From: Odiellus spinosus
Taxonomy: Eukaryota; Arthropoda; Arachnida; Opiliones; Phalangiidae
Length of the DNA stretch: 64,000 nucleotides
Assembly (NCBI GenBank): GCA_963920705.1
Contig: OY987230.1
Span: forward strand, 7,883,185-7,947,184
Direction: 5' to 3'
Below the pieces are notes generated by a model, which was not told the DNA's origin, did not search any database, and saw only the letters and a program-made list of their open reading frames with translations. Both the position numbers and the translations under genes were made by a program. This document shows, in pieces, positions 1 through 9,354 of this stretch. Each line of letters starts with the position of its first letter. The first letter of the stretch is position 1.

Positions 1-324
1 GGCGGACAAGAGCATGAGCAATATAGTAACTCAAAACTAGTCTGGCGTAACTAAAAATGGCCTTACTGATTTCTTGTTTATTGAAAGTTTCTGATAATAT
101 TAAATTATGTATAAAAGGGAAATTGGAAACGCAAAAAAAAGTAATATTTAACAACCTCAGACTTTTGCATTTCTTTTCCCGTTTTGAGGATAAATAATTA
201 GCGTAATTAAATAATATTAATATATATAGTATAATTAAAATATATTTAACGGTCGCGCGTCAGCCACGACTTCCTCCAACGGGCAAATTTCAGTAGTCAT
301 CGTTAAGAAAGGGATTCTTTGTAT

Positions 325-696
325 TTATTTATTGAGTTTTTTTTTTTTTTTTTCAATCACTTGCAGCAAACACTCACATGCATCATTCACGTTATGCTGG
401 GAAGCGTCGCTGGCGTAACTGATAGTCTGGTCATTCTCGTCGGTGATACGAATCTTTGGCGTGTACGAACCCTTGGTCGAGATGGACTGAGTGGTGCCGT
501 TGGACGAAGATCCGACGCTCTGTTGACGACTGACCAATCCCAGCTGTAGAACGCCGCCAACGTCCCCGAACACCTCCTTCTGACTGACCATGGGAGATTC
601 CTTGGAACGGATCAGGCGGACTCGGCCGTACAGGAAGGAACAGCACAGGAAAATACCCCATAACGCGTAAGAAATCTGGGTCACCAGCCAAAGCAT
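325..696 (-). CDS. PRRT3/PRRT4-like transmembrane protein, most 3' visible exon
   Basis: This is the last visible exon of a minus-strand gene. It follows an AG acceptor preceded by a T-rich stretch and enters in phase 0. It starts MLWLVTQISYALWGIFLCCS, giving the last hydrophobic helix of the membrane domain, then a short basic stretch (YGRVRLIRSKES), then a Ser/Thr/Gln-rich hydrophilic tail. This order matches the C-terminal part of the PRRT3/PRRT4 family as I know it. The 3' end is ambiguous. Read straight through, the frame ends at 325-327 after five lysines encoded by the 17-T run at 337-353, which is an odd terminus. A strong GTGAGT donor lies at 377-372, so the exon may instead end at 378 in phase 1 and splice to exons beyond the left edge. 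Vertebrate PRRT tails are long, which favours splicing. The family call is from memory of conserved motifs, not a search. Confidence 0.72.
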   Translation of the reverse strand: MLWLVTQISYALWGIFLCCSFLYGRVRLIRSKESPMVSQKEVFGDVGGVLQLGLVSRQQSVGSSSNGTTQSISTKGSYTPKIRITDENDQTISYASDASQHNVNDACECLLQVIEKKKKKLNK

Positions 697-908
697 CTGC
701 GACAAAGATATAACGCGACTCCAAAGATTCAGTATATTATAGATTTTTTCAAGAACTGCAGCTAAGAACATGGGGGCTACGACTAATTTGGTTTATAGCG
801 TTCTTCTTTGGACTTAACTTGAATTATTAACCAGATATTTTTTCGGACTGTAGGAGGGGCTATTTGAAAAGTTTGAAACTTTGTCGATATAATAATTAAA
901 ATTCTAAC

Positions 909-1127
909 CCTGAGGGAATTTTGCAATGACCAAAGTATGTCGGACGCGATGACTAAGCAGAAATGGGACGTCACGACCAGCGTCACGCACGTTTCGTTGC
1001 TGATTTTGGTGGAACCCAATTTGATCTGGGTCATGTGCAGAAAGGCGAGTTGAAGTAGGGCGAAAGCGGACAAGAGGCAAGGAAAGGCCAAGTCCCATAA
1101 GATGGCGTACATTACCTGAGGCATCAC
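909..1127 (-). CDS. PRRT3/PRRT4-like gene, internal exon with two membrane helices
   Basis: This exon is 219 bp (73 codons), phase 0 at both ends. It is preceded by an acceptor ending CAACAG and followed by the donor GTTAGA. It encodes VMPQVMYAILWDLAFPCLLS, the most recognisable block of the family (a conserved 'L-Y/W-x-L-x-FPCLLSAFAL' segment in PRRT proteins). A charged loop (TQIKLGSTKISNE) and a second hydrophobic helix (VTLVVTSHFCLVIASDILW) follow. The introns on either side are short, 212 bp downstream and 98 bp upstream. All three reading-frame joins work without a frameshift or stop, which is strong support for a real, intact spliced gene. An alternative acceptor 12 bp further in would drop four residues. 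The gene product is expected in a membrane; its biochemical role is poorly known. Confidence 0.8.
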
Positions 1128-1225
1128 CTGTTGAACGAGTTAGAATTCTTTAGTTTTAACATCCGGGAGAAACGTATTCGTCTCTAATAGATGAATCTCT
1201 AAATTATTATAGTAATAATAGTTAC

Positions 1226-1459
1226 CTGGGTGGAAGCGTACGGGTCGATAAAGAGCATGAGACAACGAGAACCCGAAAGTAAACAGATGAAGAGGTTCAG
1301 GGACGAAAGATGCGGTTTGGCGGAGAGTTGGGCCCGAAGACCCAAAATTGTGAAGAACGTGATGATGCATAAGATCAAGAAGAGGCTCGCCACACCCAGA
1401 ATGTGCAATTGCCACATCCAAGTCAACTCGGACCTCACTTGATCAAAATCCGGTGATAC
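1226..1459 (-). CDS. PRRT3/PRRT4-like gene, internal exon with first two membrane helices
   Basis: This exon is 234 bp (78 codons), phase 0/0, between the acceptor TTGCGCAG and the donor CAG|GTAAC. The peptide opens with VSPDFDQVRSELTWMWQLHI, then a hydrophobic helix (LGVASLFLILCIITFFTILG). A polar loop and a second helix follow, ending in SGSRCLMLFIDPY. The Trp-rich run into the first helix and the 'SxRxLxLxxDPY' ending are features I associate with the PRRT3/PRRT4 membrane core. In the predicted mRNA the DPY motif is followed by the FPCLLSAF block of the next exon, at about the spacing expected for the family. The upstream intron is 2.2 kb and has been invaded by two transposon derivatives, whereas the next two introns are only 98 and 212 bp. 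Confidence 0.8.
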
Positions 1460-1540
1460 CTGCGCAAGTATATAATTATAAGTATTATAATCAACCCCAA
1501 GGATTGTCACTCGAGAAACCTTTCTCAGAGGTTTACTTAA

Positions 1541-1833
1541 GCTACGGTCACATTAGCATTTCTTAATCGATTTGAAACGGTAAAATCAAACTGATATTCA
1601 AATAGCCAGGAATCGTTTTAAGCGTCACGTGTTCACGCTTTATCTTTATAAATCGATTTATTGTAACTTCATCTATCGGTTGTTGAAACTGAATCGGTAT
1701 GAAACTGGTTCCCGAAGCGGTTTCGAGAAATAGAAACAAATCGATTCGATAAAAGACGGTTTACCGTTCACACGACACTATCGAAACGCTTGAAACGGTT
1801 TAAAACGATTCCACGGCCTAGTATGAACGCGGC
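1541..1833 (-). mobile_element. Family C MITE copy 1, inside a gene intron
   Basis: A 293-bp non-autonomous element flanked on both sides by TTAA (1537-1540 and 1834-1837). Its ends, GCTACGGTCACATTAGCATT and the complement of TAGTATGAACGCGGC, are imperfect inverted repeats. The interior has repeated ATCGATTTGAAACGGT-like blocks in both orientations. It is the most complete copy used to define family C here. It lies in the 2.2-kb intron of the PRRT-like gene. Confidence 0.7.
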
Positions 1834-1837
1834 TTAA

Positions 1838-2727
1838 TAGAGTAAAAACCCACCAACCCGAATTACGCGTCTAGCTGTGTATACATGAACTGTTCCCGCC
1901 CAGCTACGAACTATTTTAGACCATGTACACTAACAATTATATATTACTAATTTATATATTTATATAACCATAAACTCTCAAATCCAGAGTTTTGAATGTT
2001 TTTACATCGTTTTATAATGAAGAAATAATTTAAAGCATCGAAAGTGTAGAGAAACACTGTTTATTGGGGAATTTGGAGTTTGCCTTTGAAAATTTAAAAT
2101 AGTAAATACAATTGTTACAAACTTCAAAGCTTATATACTTTAGATACCTCTTTAAATGGGACATTTCTCCTTAATATGTTTGAATTTTACTGAACTATAA
2201 TGATAAGGGCTCGGATTAAATAAATTATCTGCTAATGTTGCGATTATTTACGATTAAACGTAAATGTTTTTTGCTAATTTCACCGTTTGAAAAAGAGGGC
2301 ATGTTTTGGCTAACCGTTTATCCATTGAACAAAGGCTCGAATATCGAATGAATAATATTTATAGGGAAATTTCACTTCCAATTATTCTGAACTAAAGTTG
2401 AAAATATTACTTTCTCTAATATCTTCCAAAATTATAGGAACGTTTTACGCAAATATGTGTTAGAAACAATATGTATTGTAGTTTTTGTTAATTGCACCAT
2501 TAAAATAATTCAAAAATATCATTAATTTACTCGGAAACTCGCCTAAGAGCCTGGTAATTAACCACGGATAAACCAAAATAAGTGGTTATTGTGGATAATC
2601 GATTAATTTGAATTAAAATTCTTTATACAAACAAACTTTAAATGGCTAGATACGGTTATTTTAATACAAATATATTGCTTAAAATATTGATAAATTTATA
2701 TACAATGTTTTCGTGATAACAGTTATA
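1838..2727. other. AT-rich intronic sequence, nothing recognised
   Basis: Very AT-rich sequence inside the intron of the PRRT-like gene. I see no open frame, repeat family member or conserved motif here. Confidence 0.6.
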
Positions 2728-2731
2728 TTAA

Positions 2732-3389
2732 AGGGAGAATGCAAACTAATAACAAGTGATTTTTTTATCCACGTACAAAGTTTACAAAACAAATATTAAA
2801 CTAGAAATTTAAAACTTAGCCGGAAAATGGGCTTAGCGGGATTCATGGAGATGCTGAATTGCCTCCGTGTAAGGTTTAGCGACCAATGAGCAAAGGCCCA
2901 TCGTTAACGCGTAATCTCCACGAGACTTACAATCGCGTTTGATTGGTCGCTAGACCTTATACGCGAGGAAATCAGGATATTTTTTTTTTTTATTTACTCA
3001 AGAAAAGCTTACATACATAAAAGTTTGTACACGGCCAAATCTTATTAGATTTATAGGCCACAGCCTTGACTTAGCATCATGATAAATAAGCTGCACCTAT
3101 TATATTTTGTTAACATTTTTAAGTATTATAATCACCCAAGGTGCTATTTAGTGAAAAGAGAGTAAGAATTGTATACAGGGTGCTATTTAAGAGAGGATTA
3201 TCGGCGAGTGCCGAGCAGATTTTTTAAATTGAATAATACTGGAATCCCGCTATGCTTATTTTCCGGGTAAGTTTTAAATTTATTTCTGATTTAATATTTG
3301 TTCGTACATTTCTTCATAAGTGGATTAGGCCTATTTAAACAATCAGGAATCGATAAAAAAAATCACTTGCTGTTAGGTTGCGTTCTAGA
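2732..3389. mobile_element. Family A fold-back MITE copy 1, with an internal insertion
   Basis: It starts after TTAA (2728-2731) with AGGGAGAATGCAAACTAATA and ends with the complementary arm ...TTGCTGTTAGGTTGCGTTCT. The right end lacks the usual CCCTTTAA. The two long arms pair over most of their length, as in the other family A copies. At about 2979-3236 the right arm is interrupted by roughly 258 bp that begin with a T run (11-12 T). This could be a poly(A)-tailed sequence inserted in minus orientation, but I could not define target duplications. The element lies in the intron between the exons ending at 3699 and starting at 1459. Confidence 0.7.
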
Positions 3390-3698
3390 AATAACGAATT
3401 TCATTTCAAAATAATCGAAAATGGTTATTTTTTTCTCTTGATGAGTTTTTTTTTTAATTTTTTCATCACCTAATCAAACTCTAAAATTATATCCAAACAC
3501 CAATCCCTAATATCGATATAATCTGGGTAACTCGTAAATTCTGTACACCGATTACGAGATTACGTAAGCGATTCCGTACCCATGTAACGCAATCAAAGCT
3601 TGTACACTGATTACGTGGAATAATCAGCACCTCAAGCTAATTGACTAAGTCAGACGATTACAAACTAGAGTCATTAGATAAAAGATACGTAGACATAC

Positions 3699-3890
3699 CT
3701 GTACTCTTTCACGCCACCAATCTTCCAATGGAGAGACGGGCGTTTCGCCGTAGGAAGAAGAAGAAGAATTGGCTGGTGGTAAAAGGTAAACGGAAAGATG
3801 AGATCCTCCGCTATCGTTGGAACTACCGCTAGGCCTAATTGGCGGGAAATCAGTTTGACCATCAAGTCCGTTCGTAGGTTCCCGGTTCAT
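3699..3890 (-). CDS. PRRT3/PRRT4-like gene, extracellular Ser/Pro-rich exon
   Basis: This minus-strand open segment ends at a strong donor, GTACAG|GTATGT, in phase 0, and so joins cleanly to the exon starting at 1459. From the ATG at 3890 it encodes 64 residues, rich in Pro, Ser and Gly, with two N-glycosylation sequons (NDS and NSS) and a Trp-rich end, EDWWRERVQ. That fits the extracellular region just before the membrane core of PRRT proteins. There is no signal peptide after this ATG. So either an acceptor near 3894 (GAAG|GACC) brings in upstream exons, or the true start lies elsewhere. An in-frame stop at 3951-3953 limits the exon on the upstream side. I am confident of the donor and frame, less so of the 5' boundary. 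Confidence 0.55.
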
Positions 3891-4700
3891 GGTCCTTCGA
3901 AATGACCGAACGATATCGATACAACCAAAAAGCACGGGGGGAACCGTTATTTATTAGAAACGATGACGGGTCCGGTCTCTACGCGTTCTCACATCGTTAA
4001 TATTTTAACAGAGAAAATAAATCAATTATGTCGACGCGACCGAGAGAGTTCTTGCACTCGCAGCGCGGGAGTTCTTTTTTTTTCCTCTCTCTTTTAACGT
4101 TTTAGTTATTTTTTTCTGATACCGGAAGACCGCGCTCTTCGTGACCAAAATGGCTTACGACCACAGTCGCTGCTCCGATTCAAGCTCTTAAAAGAGGGAG
4201 ACATCATTTGAAGATGAAACTTTTTTTTTCTTTCGGTTGGAGAAGTGGAAAAAAAGATCCCGAGATTGGTTGGGATGACCGACTAAAGGTATAAAATAAA
4301 AACAGCGAAGGGATGAAGCGAAGACTTTAGGGTATCTAGAAAAAGGGCGGGAAAAAAAAGAGTCACATTCACTTCATTCGCGAGAGATGATCTTCTTTAA
4401 CGGTGGTTGTCGATTTTCGGACGCTTTTCTTCCCGTTTTCCACGATTAACTACTACTTCTTTTTTCCACTCTTTCGCTTAGCGAGTTTCATCTATAAAAT
4501 TACAAAGAAAAAAAGAGAGAAAAGGTCGTTAACTTTCTAACTTTCAACCTGGGATTTCAAAAAAAGGGTAAGAAAAATTAAGACATTTTCAAAGAGAAAA
4601 TGAAGCGATCAAATATATTCAGATTTATATTTTTGTAACTAAGTTGCGGTATATGTCATTGTCGGGGTAAAATATTTGCGATTTGAGTATTAACCTTGTA
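3891..4700. other. Upstream flank of the PRRT-like exon; pyrimidine-rich, no gene seen
   Basis: This stretch has slightly higher GC content and many long T or A runs. It could hold 5' UTR or intron of the PRRT-like gene. No convincing TATA box or initiator was found on the minus strand, and no open frame of note. Confidence 0.35.
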
Positions 4701-4710
4701 GATTAATTAT

Positions 4711-5922
4711 AAAGAACAACAGCAACTCCCCATAAGAGTCTGGGTCCACGTAATGTTAAAAATTTTCGTCTCTTTTATGATAAATTCGTATTATATTATT
4801 AAAATAGGGTAGTTGGGGGATAATTTAAAGCTAAAATTCGAGCTCACAACTGTAAATTTTGGGAATTACAACGAATGGAAGGTTTCTTCCATAATGTAAA
4901 GAATAGGAAGAATCTATGACTTCCGTGCCGGATATGAAAGCCTTCCCCCACACGAAAATCTTGAACGGTTATTATTTTAGATTCATAATTATGTTAGGAA
5001 AATATTAGGAAAGAATTATTTTGTAACTGCCACGGGTATAGTGCTGGCGGCAAAATGAAATTCGTATATTTTTGGTCTACTATGCCTCGAAATCCTCGAA
5101 AACGCCTGTAGAAGTGTTCCACTTGTCAAGCATTCATGCAGTAGGCTTTTGCTAGCTTTACAGGGGCCGTGCAAAGACTATATAGCTTACTTGAATAGTC
5201 TTTGTGTATAAGAAACTCGAAAAATAAATAGAGAAATCATACCAATTAGAAGATACTGGAGTAGTATCTTTAATTTTTATTTCATATTAAACAAAACACA
5301 CTTGTATAAAACGGACAAATTATTCATTTAACGCTAAGGTTTTCTACGTTTAACGTATGTCTGGTAGTTCAAGCTCAGTGGCATCTTCACACACTACACG
5401 CAATTTTGACTGGTACCAACTGCCTCGATCTTCATGGCGACGATAACCAAGATATCAGATTACGCTGCTAACGTGAACACAAGTACCTATCGTCAAACTA
5501 CCACCTTTGCAATTGCAATACCAGCCTTTAATGGCATTTGCACCTGTCCCGTTCGGTACATAACGAATTAGAGCTTGGTGAACAGCTGAGGTGGAAAATT
5601 GACCAGGCACGCGTATACGAATTAAGTCATGTTCAACTTTGGACACTTCGACGCTGAAAGAGCCGGATTTCTCTATAGTCAACGCCACATAAGATTCAGC
5701 GCGTTTCGTTTTAAAGTCGCTCATTACCACCTCACGTACATCACTTTCACGAAGTACAGGGAAGTCTTGAAATTCACTATCCTCAATTCGTTGCCATTTA
5801 GACGGTTTGCGAAGCAGATTATCGCGCTCAACTACTTCCTTAAGAGGATTTTCTTTCGTAGAGACTGCCAGCATTTTTTCGACGGAGTCTTCCCAGGAAC
5901 CTTTAAGATGTAACTCCGGGTG
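4711..5922. repeat. Left arm of the fold-back element
   Basis: Pairs with 6844-8055 under the rule that the two positions sum to 12766. In the parts I compared by eye I saw only two substitutions: 5520 against 7246 and 5830 against 6936. It holds transposase residues 309-463 plus about 640 bp of 3' non-coding sequence and the terminus. Confidence 0.9.
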
Positions 5923-6846
5923 GTAGGCGTTCAACAGCGCAGCAGCAATTTGAAGAAGTTCCGGAACTAATGGTAACATATGCACAGGTATACGGTTTTG
6001 AAAAAAACGATACACCGTCTGCAAATGCCCATTCCTAACTTCAACCGGCCACCTGAGGTACGTTACTTGTCGGGAACGATTAACTTCTTGCGTGTTTACT
6101 TGCTTCTCGCCTTTAGACAAGAACGAAGGCATTTGTAAATCCACACCCAGTTCAGTCAGTACGCTGTTGGAGTCTCGAAAACCGCGGTCTACCAGTACAA
6201 CGTCACCAACTTGAAAGAAAGACTGGAGTTCTTCTCTCTTTTTGATAGAATGGTTTAAAATGCGCGCGTCGTTATTGCGGCCATTAGCAAAGTAGGGTCT
6301 GATTATATCTATTATGTAACCCGTAGTTGTTACCATTAACATTGGCTTGAGGATATGCTGGCCTTTGTGCACACAGAAGGATTTGTGAAGAACGGTATAG
6401 TCCTTGGATCTTCCAACCTTGATATAGGTGCCATCTACAATGGTAATAAGACAATTAGGCTTGTTGTTAGCAAAGAGTTTTACTGCTGCTCCAGATTGAT
6501 GGTTTGTTATCAGATTGTCACGTGATAAGTGTTGCAGGCCAAAATGATGTGGCACGAAATGCTCCGATAAAGCCATAATAACCGCTTTTACCGTGTTTGA
6601 TACCGATCTTTCAGTTAAATGAAATAAAGTTGATAACACCTTATTGGAGATACCCAATCGTAATTTCACCAATAATACTGCTAGAGCTGTCTTCGACGAA
6701 CAGCATCTGATGGTACGAATAATGTCCTCAATAGTCGAATGCAACTCTAGGAACTCGTGCAGGGACAATGAAGTTAATACTTTACAGTCTTCATCACTTT
6801 GTATGAAGTTGTCAAAGCTCGGCGTCCGTAGGTCGTTAACACACAC
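5350..6846 (-). pseudogene. DDE_Tnp_4-family transposase with SWIM finger, N-truncated, premature stop
   Basis: The open frame of 463 codons runs from the right-arm junction (6846) to a TGA at 5457-5455. The catalytic triad is visible as VDGTYIKV (D138), VLVDRGFRD (D220) and RWPVEVRNGHL (E269). The C-terminus has a SWIM-type zinc finger, C444-x-C446-x9-C456-x-H458. The first codon is GTG, not ATG, and an in-frame TAA lies just upstream in the right arm, so the natural N-terminus is missing. The TGA falls where relatives I remember have Trp in a 'VIWYLGY' motif. Beyond it the frame stays open for 34 more codons to TAA at 5352-5350, starting YLGYRRHED. In life such an enzyme would cut and join the element's ends in the nucleus; this copy is probably inactive. 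The first in-frame ATG is codon 91. Confidence 0.82.
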
Positions 6847-7416
6847 CCGGAGTTACATCTTAAAGGTTCCTGGGAAGACTCCGTCGAAAAAATGCTGGCA
6901 GTCTCTACGAAAGAAAATCCTCTTAAGGAAGTAGTCGAGCGCGATAATCTGCTTCGCAAACCGTCTAAATGGCAACGAATTGAGGATAGTGAATTTCAAG
7001 ACTTCCCTGTACTTCGTGAAAGTGATGTACGTGAGGTGGTAATGAGCGACTTTAAAACGAAACGCGCTGAATCTTATGTGGCGTTGACTATAGAGAAATC
7101 CGGCTCTTTCAGCGTCGAAGTGTCCAAAGTTGAACATGACTTAATTCGTATACGCGTGCCTGGTCAATTTTCCACCTCAGCTGTTCACCAAGCTCTAATT
7201 CGTTATGTACCGAACGGGACAGGTGCAAATGCCATTAAAGGCTGGCATTGCAATTGCAAAGGTGGTAGTTTGACGATAGGTACTTGTGTTCACGTTAGCA
7301 GCGTAATCTGATATCTTGGTTATCGTCGCCATGAAGATCGAGGCAGTTGGTACCAGTCAAAATTGCGTGTAGTGTGTGAAGATGCCACTGAGCTTGAACT
7401 ACCAGACATACGTTAA
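6844..7416 (+). pseudogene. Inverted duplicate of the transposase C-terminal third
   Basis: This plus-strand copy of transposase residues 309 onward begins HPELHLKGSWED and keeps the SWIM finger. It shares the TGA (7309-7311), followed by 34 open codons to TAA at 7414-7416. It has no catalytic residues. It differs from the left-arm copy by one His for Tyr before the SWIM cysteines and one Asp for Asn. The shared stop means the mutation predates the inverted duplication or has been copied between the arms. Confidence 0.85.
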
Positions 7417-8055
7417 ACGTAGAAAACCTTAGCGTTAAATGAATAATTTGTCCGTTTTATACAAGTGTGTTTTGTTTAATATGAAATAAAAATTAAAGAT
7501 ACTACTCCAGTATCTTCTAATTGGTATGATTTCTCTATTTATTTTTCGAGTTTCTTATACACAAAGACTATTCAAGTAAGCTATATAGTCTTTGCACGGC
7601 CCCTGTAAAGCTAGCAAAAGCCTACTGCATGAATGCTTGACAAGTGGAACACTTCTACAGGCGTTTTCGAGGATTTCGAGGCATAGTAGACCAAAAATAT
7701 ACGAATTTCATTTTGCCGCCAGCACTATACCCGTGGCAGTTACAAAATAATTCTTTCCTAATATTTTCCTAACATAATTATGAATCTAAAATAATAACCG
7801 TTCAAGATTTTCGTGTGGGGGAAGGCTTTCATATCCGGCACGGAAGTCATAGATTCTTCCTATTCTTTACATTATGGAAGAAACCTTCCATTCGTTGTAA
7901 TTCCCAAAATTTACAGTTGTGAGCTCGAATTTTAGCTTTAAATTATCCCCCAACTACCCTATTTTAATAATATAATACGAATTTATCATAAAAGAGACGA
8001 AAATTTTTAACATTACGTGGACCCAGACTCTTATGGGGAGTTGCTGTTGTTCTTT
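6844..8055. repeat. Right arm of the fold-back element
   Basis: Inverted copy of 4711-5922. The pairing stops abruptly at 6844 (CACCCGG...), inside a codon-aligned stretch equal to transposase residue His309. To its left the sequence reverts to unique transposase N-terminal sequence read on the other strand. Confidence 0.9.
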
Positions 8056-8351
8056 AAGGTATTAAAAAGGTAAATGGCATCAAGATAAAGACATAGTCCG
8101 TCCGTCGCGTCAATAGTTGTAACTTGATATAAATATATTGCAATAAATACATTGCAATTTCAAGTCTCGGGTTGAAAGACATAAATAAAACCTGTTTGTG
8201 GGACAGCCAATAATCAATCTTGTCACTGCTAGTGATCGCGTCACCAGCAACAGACGTTGCACTCAAAATAGTATCAATGGGCATGACAAACCAAGCCACT
8301 CAACAGGTAGCGATCTTAAATTCGAGTGAATGCTTTGTGAGGAAGAATTGT
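8056..8351. other. Right flank of the fold-back element, nothing recognised
   Basis: Unique-looking sequence. An 81-codon minus-strand frame at 8054-8299 has no recognisable domain and I do not regard it as a gene. Confidence 0.4.
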
Positions 8352-8858
8352 CCTATAGCTCGGAATTTGGTATATCTTTTGTTAATTGAATAAGACCATC
8401 GTGAATGCCAATCGGATATTATCCGTTGGCGAAAAACATATCCATTTCTCATTCGAGTTAACGTATACCTGAATGTAAGGCATACTTTTTATTCGTACTC
8501 ATTAATACGTTATGCGAGTTATTCATTCGACGTTAAGAAACATTTGAAACTCAAGTTATTTCTTCGCGGATTTTAACCCAAATTGAGATCTCGAAGCTAG
8601 AATGAAGTCATTCCTTTCAATTTAGATTGAAATATAATTATTATATTTCATTCTACACGGATTTTGTTTGCGTTATACTTTTGAATAAACGAGTAATTTG
8701 TTTATTAATCAAGTAATTATCCATTTGATACACGTCTGTTTATATAATTTGTCGTTTTATACTAATTAACAACCATTTTATTCGAGATTAAAATATCTGA
8801 AAAAAGCTTAGTTATCAATGGATATCCTAAGTTATTCACTATTCGATTTCGAGCTCTA
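8352..8858 (+). repeat. Family N dispersed repeat, copy 1
   Basis: About 500 bp, beginning near AGCTCGGAATTTGGTATATC and ending near TTCACTATTCGATTTCGAGC. It matches 58365-58925 in the opposite orientation over most of its length, for example the block around TTCTTCGCGGATTTTAACCC. Short terminal inverted repeats are likely; the target duplication is unclear. Confidence 0.6.
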
Positions 8859-8920
8859 GCCCCAATGGAGCTAATTGTTTCCCACTATCGAGTCACATCA
8901 CTTTGTTAAACATTTTCCTA

Positions 8921-9100
8921 TAGAGATCGGGGTTTGGACAAAATAATCCACAACTATCAGTTAATCAGTTAATCATAAAAAAATAATCGGAAAATTATTC
9001 GCGATTACATTGGATTTATCATAGACTTTCCTCGAAAAATTTTAAAGTTATGAATAAAGATAAAATAATCTGAAATTTCTTGTCCAAACCCCGATCTATA
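8921..9100 (+). mobile_element. Family I hAT-like MITE, copy 1
   Basis: A 180-bp element with ends TAGAGATCGGGGTTTGGACA and its near-complement. It is flanked by the 8-bp direct repeat TTTTCCTA (8913-8920 and 9101-9108). An 8-bp duplication and a YARNG terminus are hallmarks of the hAT superfamily. Confidence 0.78.
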
Positions 9101-9354
9101 TTTTCCTACATTCTCTTCTGGAATATTTTTCAATATTGTAATTCATAGACGCGCGTTTTAGAATTGAAAGTTAAATCATTTTAACTTTCCATTTGTAGAT
9201 TAAAATACAAACCCAGACTAAATTATGAAGTATATCAAGTTAATAATTTCATTCCCATTTCCCAGGCTAGTAACTAAACTATAGTCAGCGGCAAATCTTT
9301 GTTGTTCGTTCTTAGAATAAGCCTTTTACACTTCCCCCAAAAGAGGGTACTTAA

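Larger units (their letters stand above)
4711..8055 (-). mobile_element. Fold-back DDE transposon with 1.2-kb inverted arms
   Basis: A 3345-bp element. Its first and last bases pair exactly (AAAGAACAACAGCAACTCCC at the left, the complement at the right), and the pairing continues for 1212 bp on each side without net insertion or deletion. The ends abut TA on both sides (4710-4711 and 8055-8056), which may be a 2-bp target duplication or part of the repeat. The 921-bp loop carries the catalytic part of a transposase related to DDE_Tnp_4 (PIF/Harbinger and ISL2EU-type) proteins. The gene's 3' third lies in the left arm and is repeated, inverted, in the right arm. The likely history is an ordinary element whose 5' half was replaced by an inverted copy of its 3' half. 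Confidence 0.85.

Noticed and set aside
5629..5913. 94-codon frame antisense to the transposase, present in both arms
   Set aside because: It is the opposite strand of the transposase C-terminal third; its duplication follows from the inverted arms.
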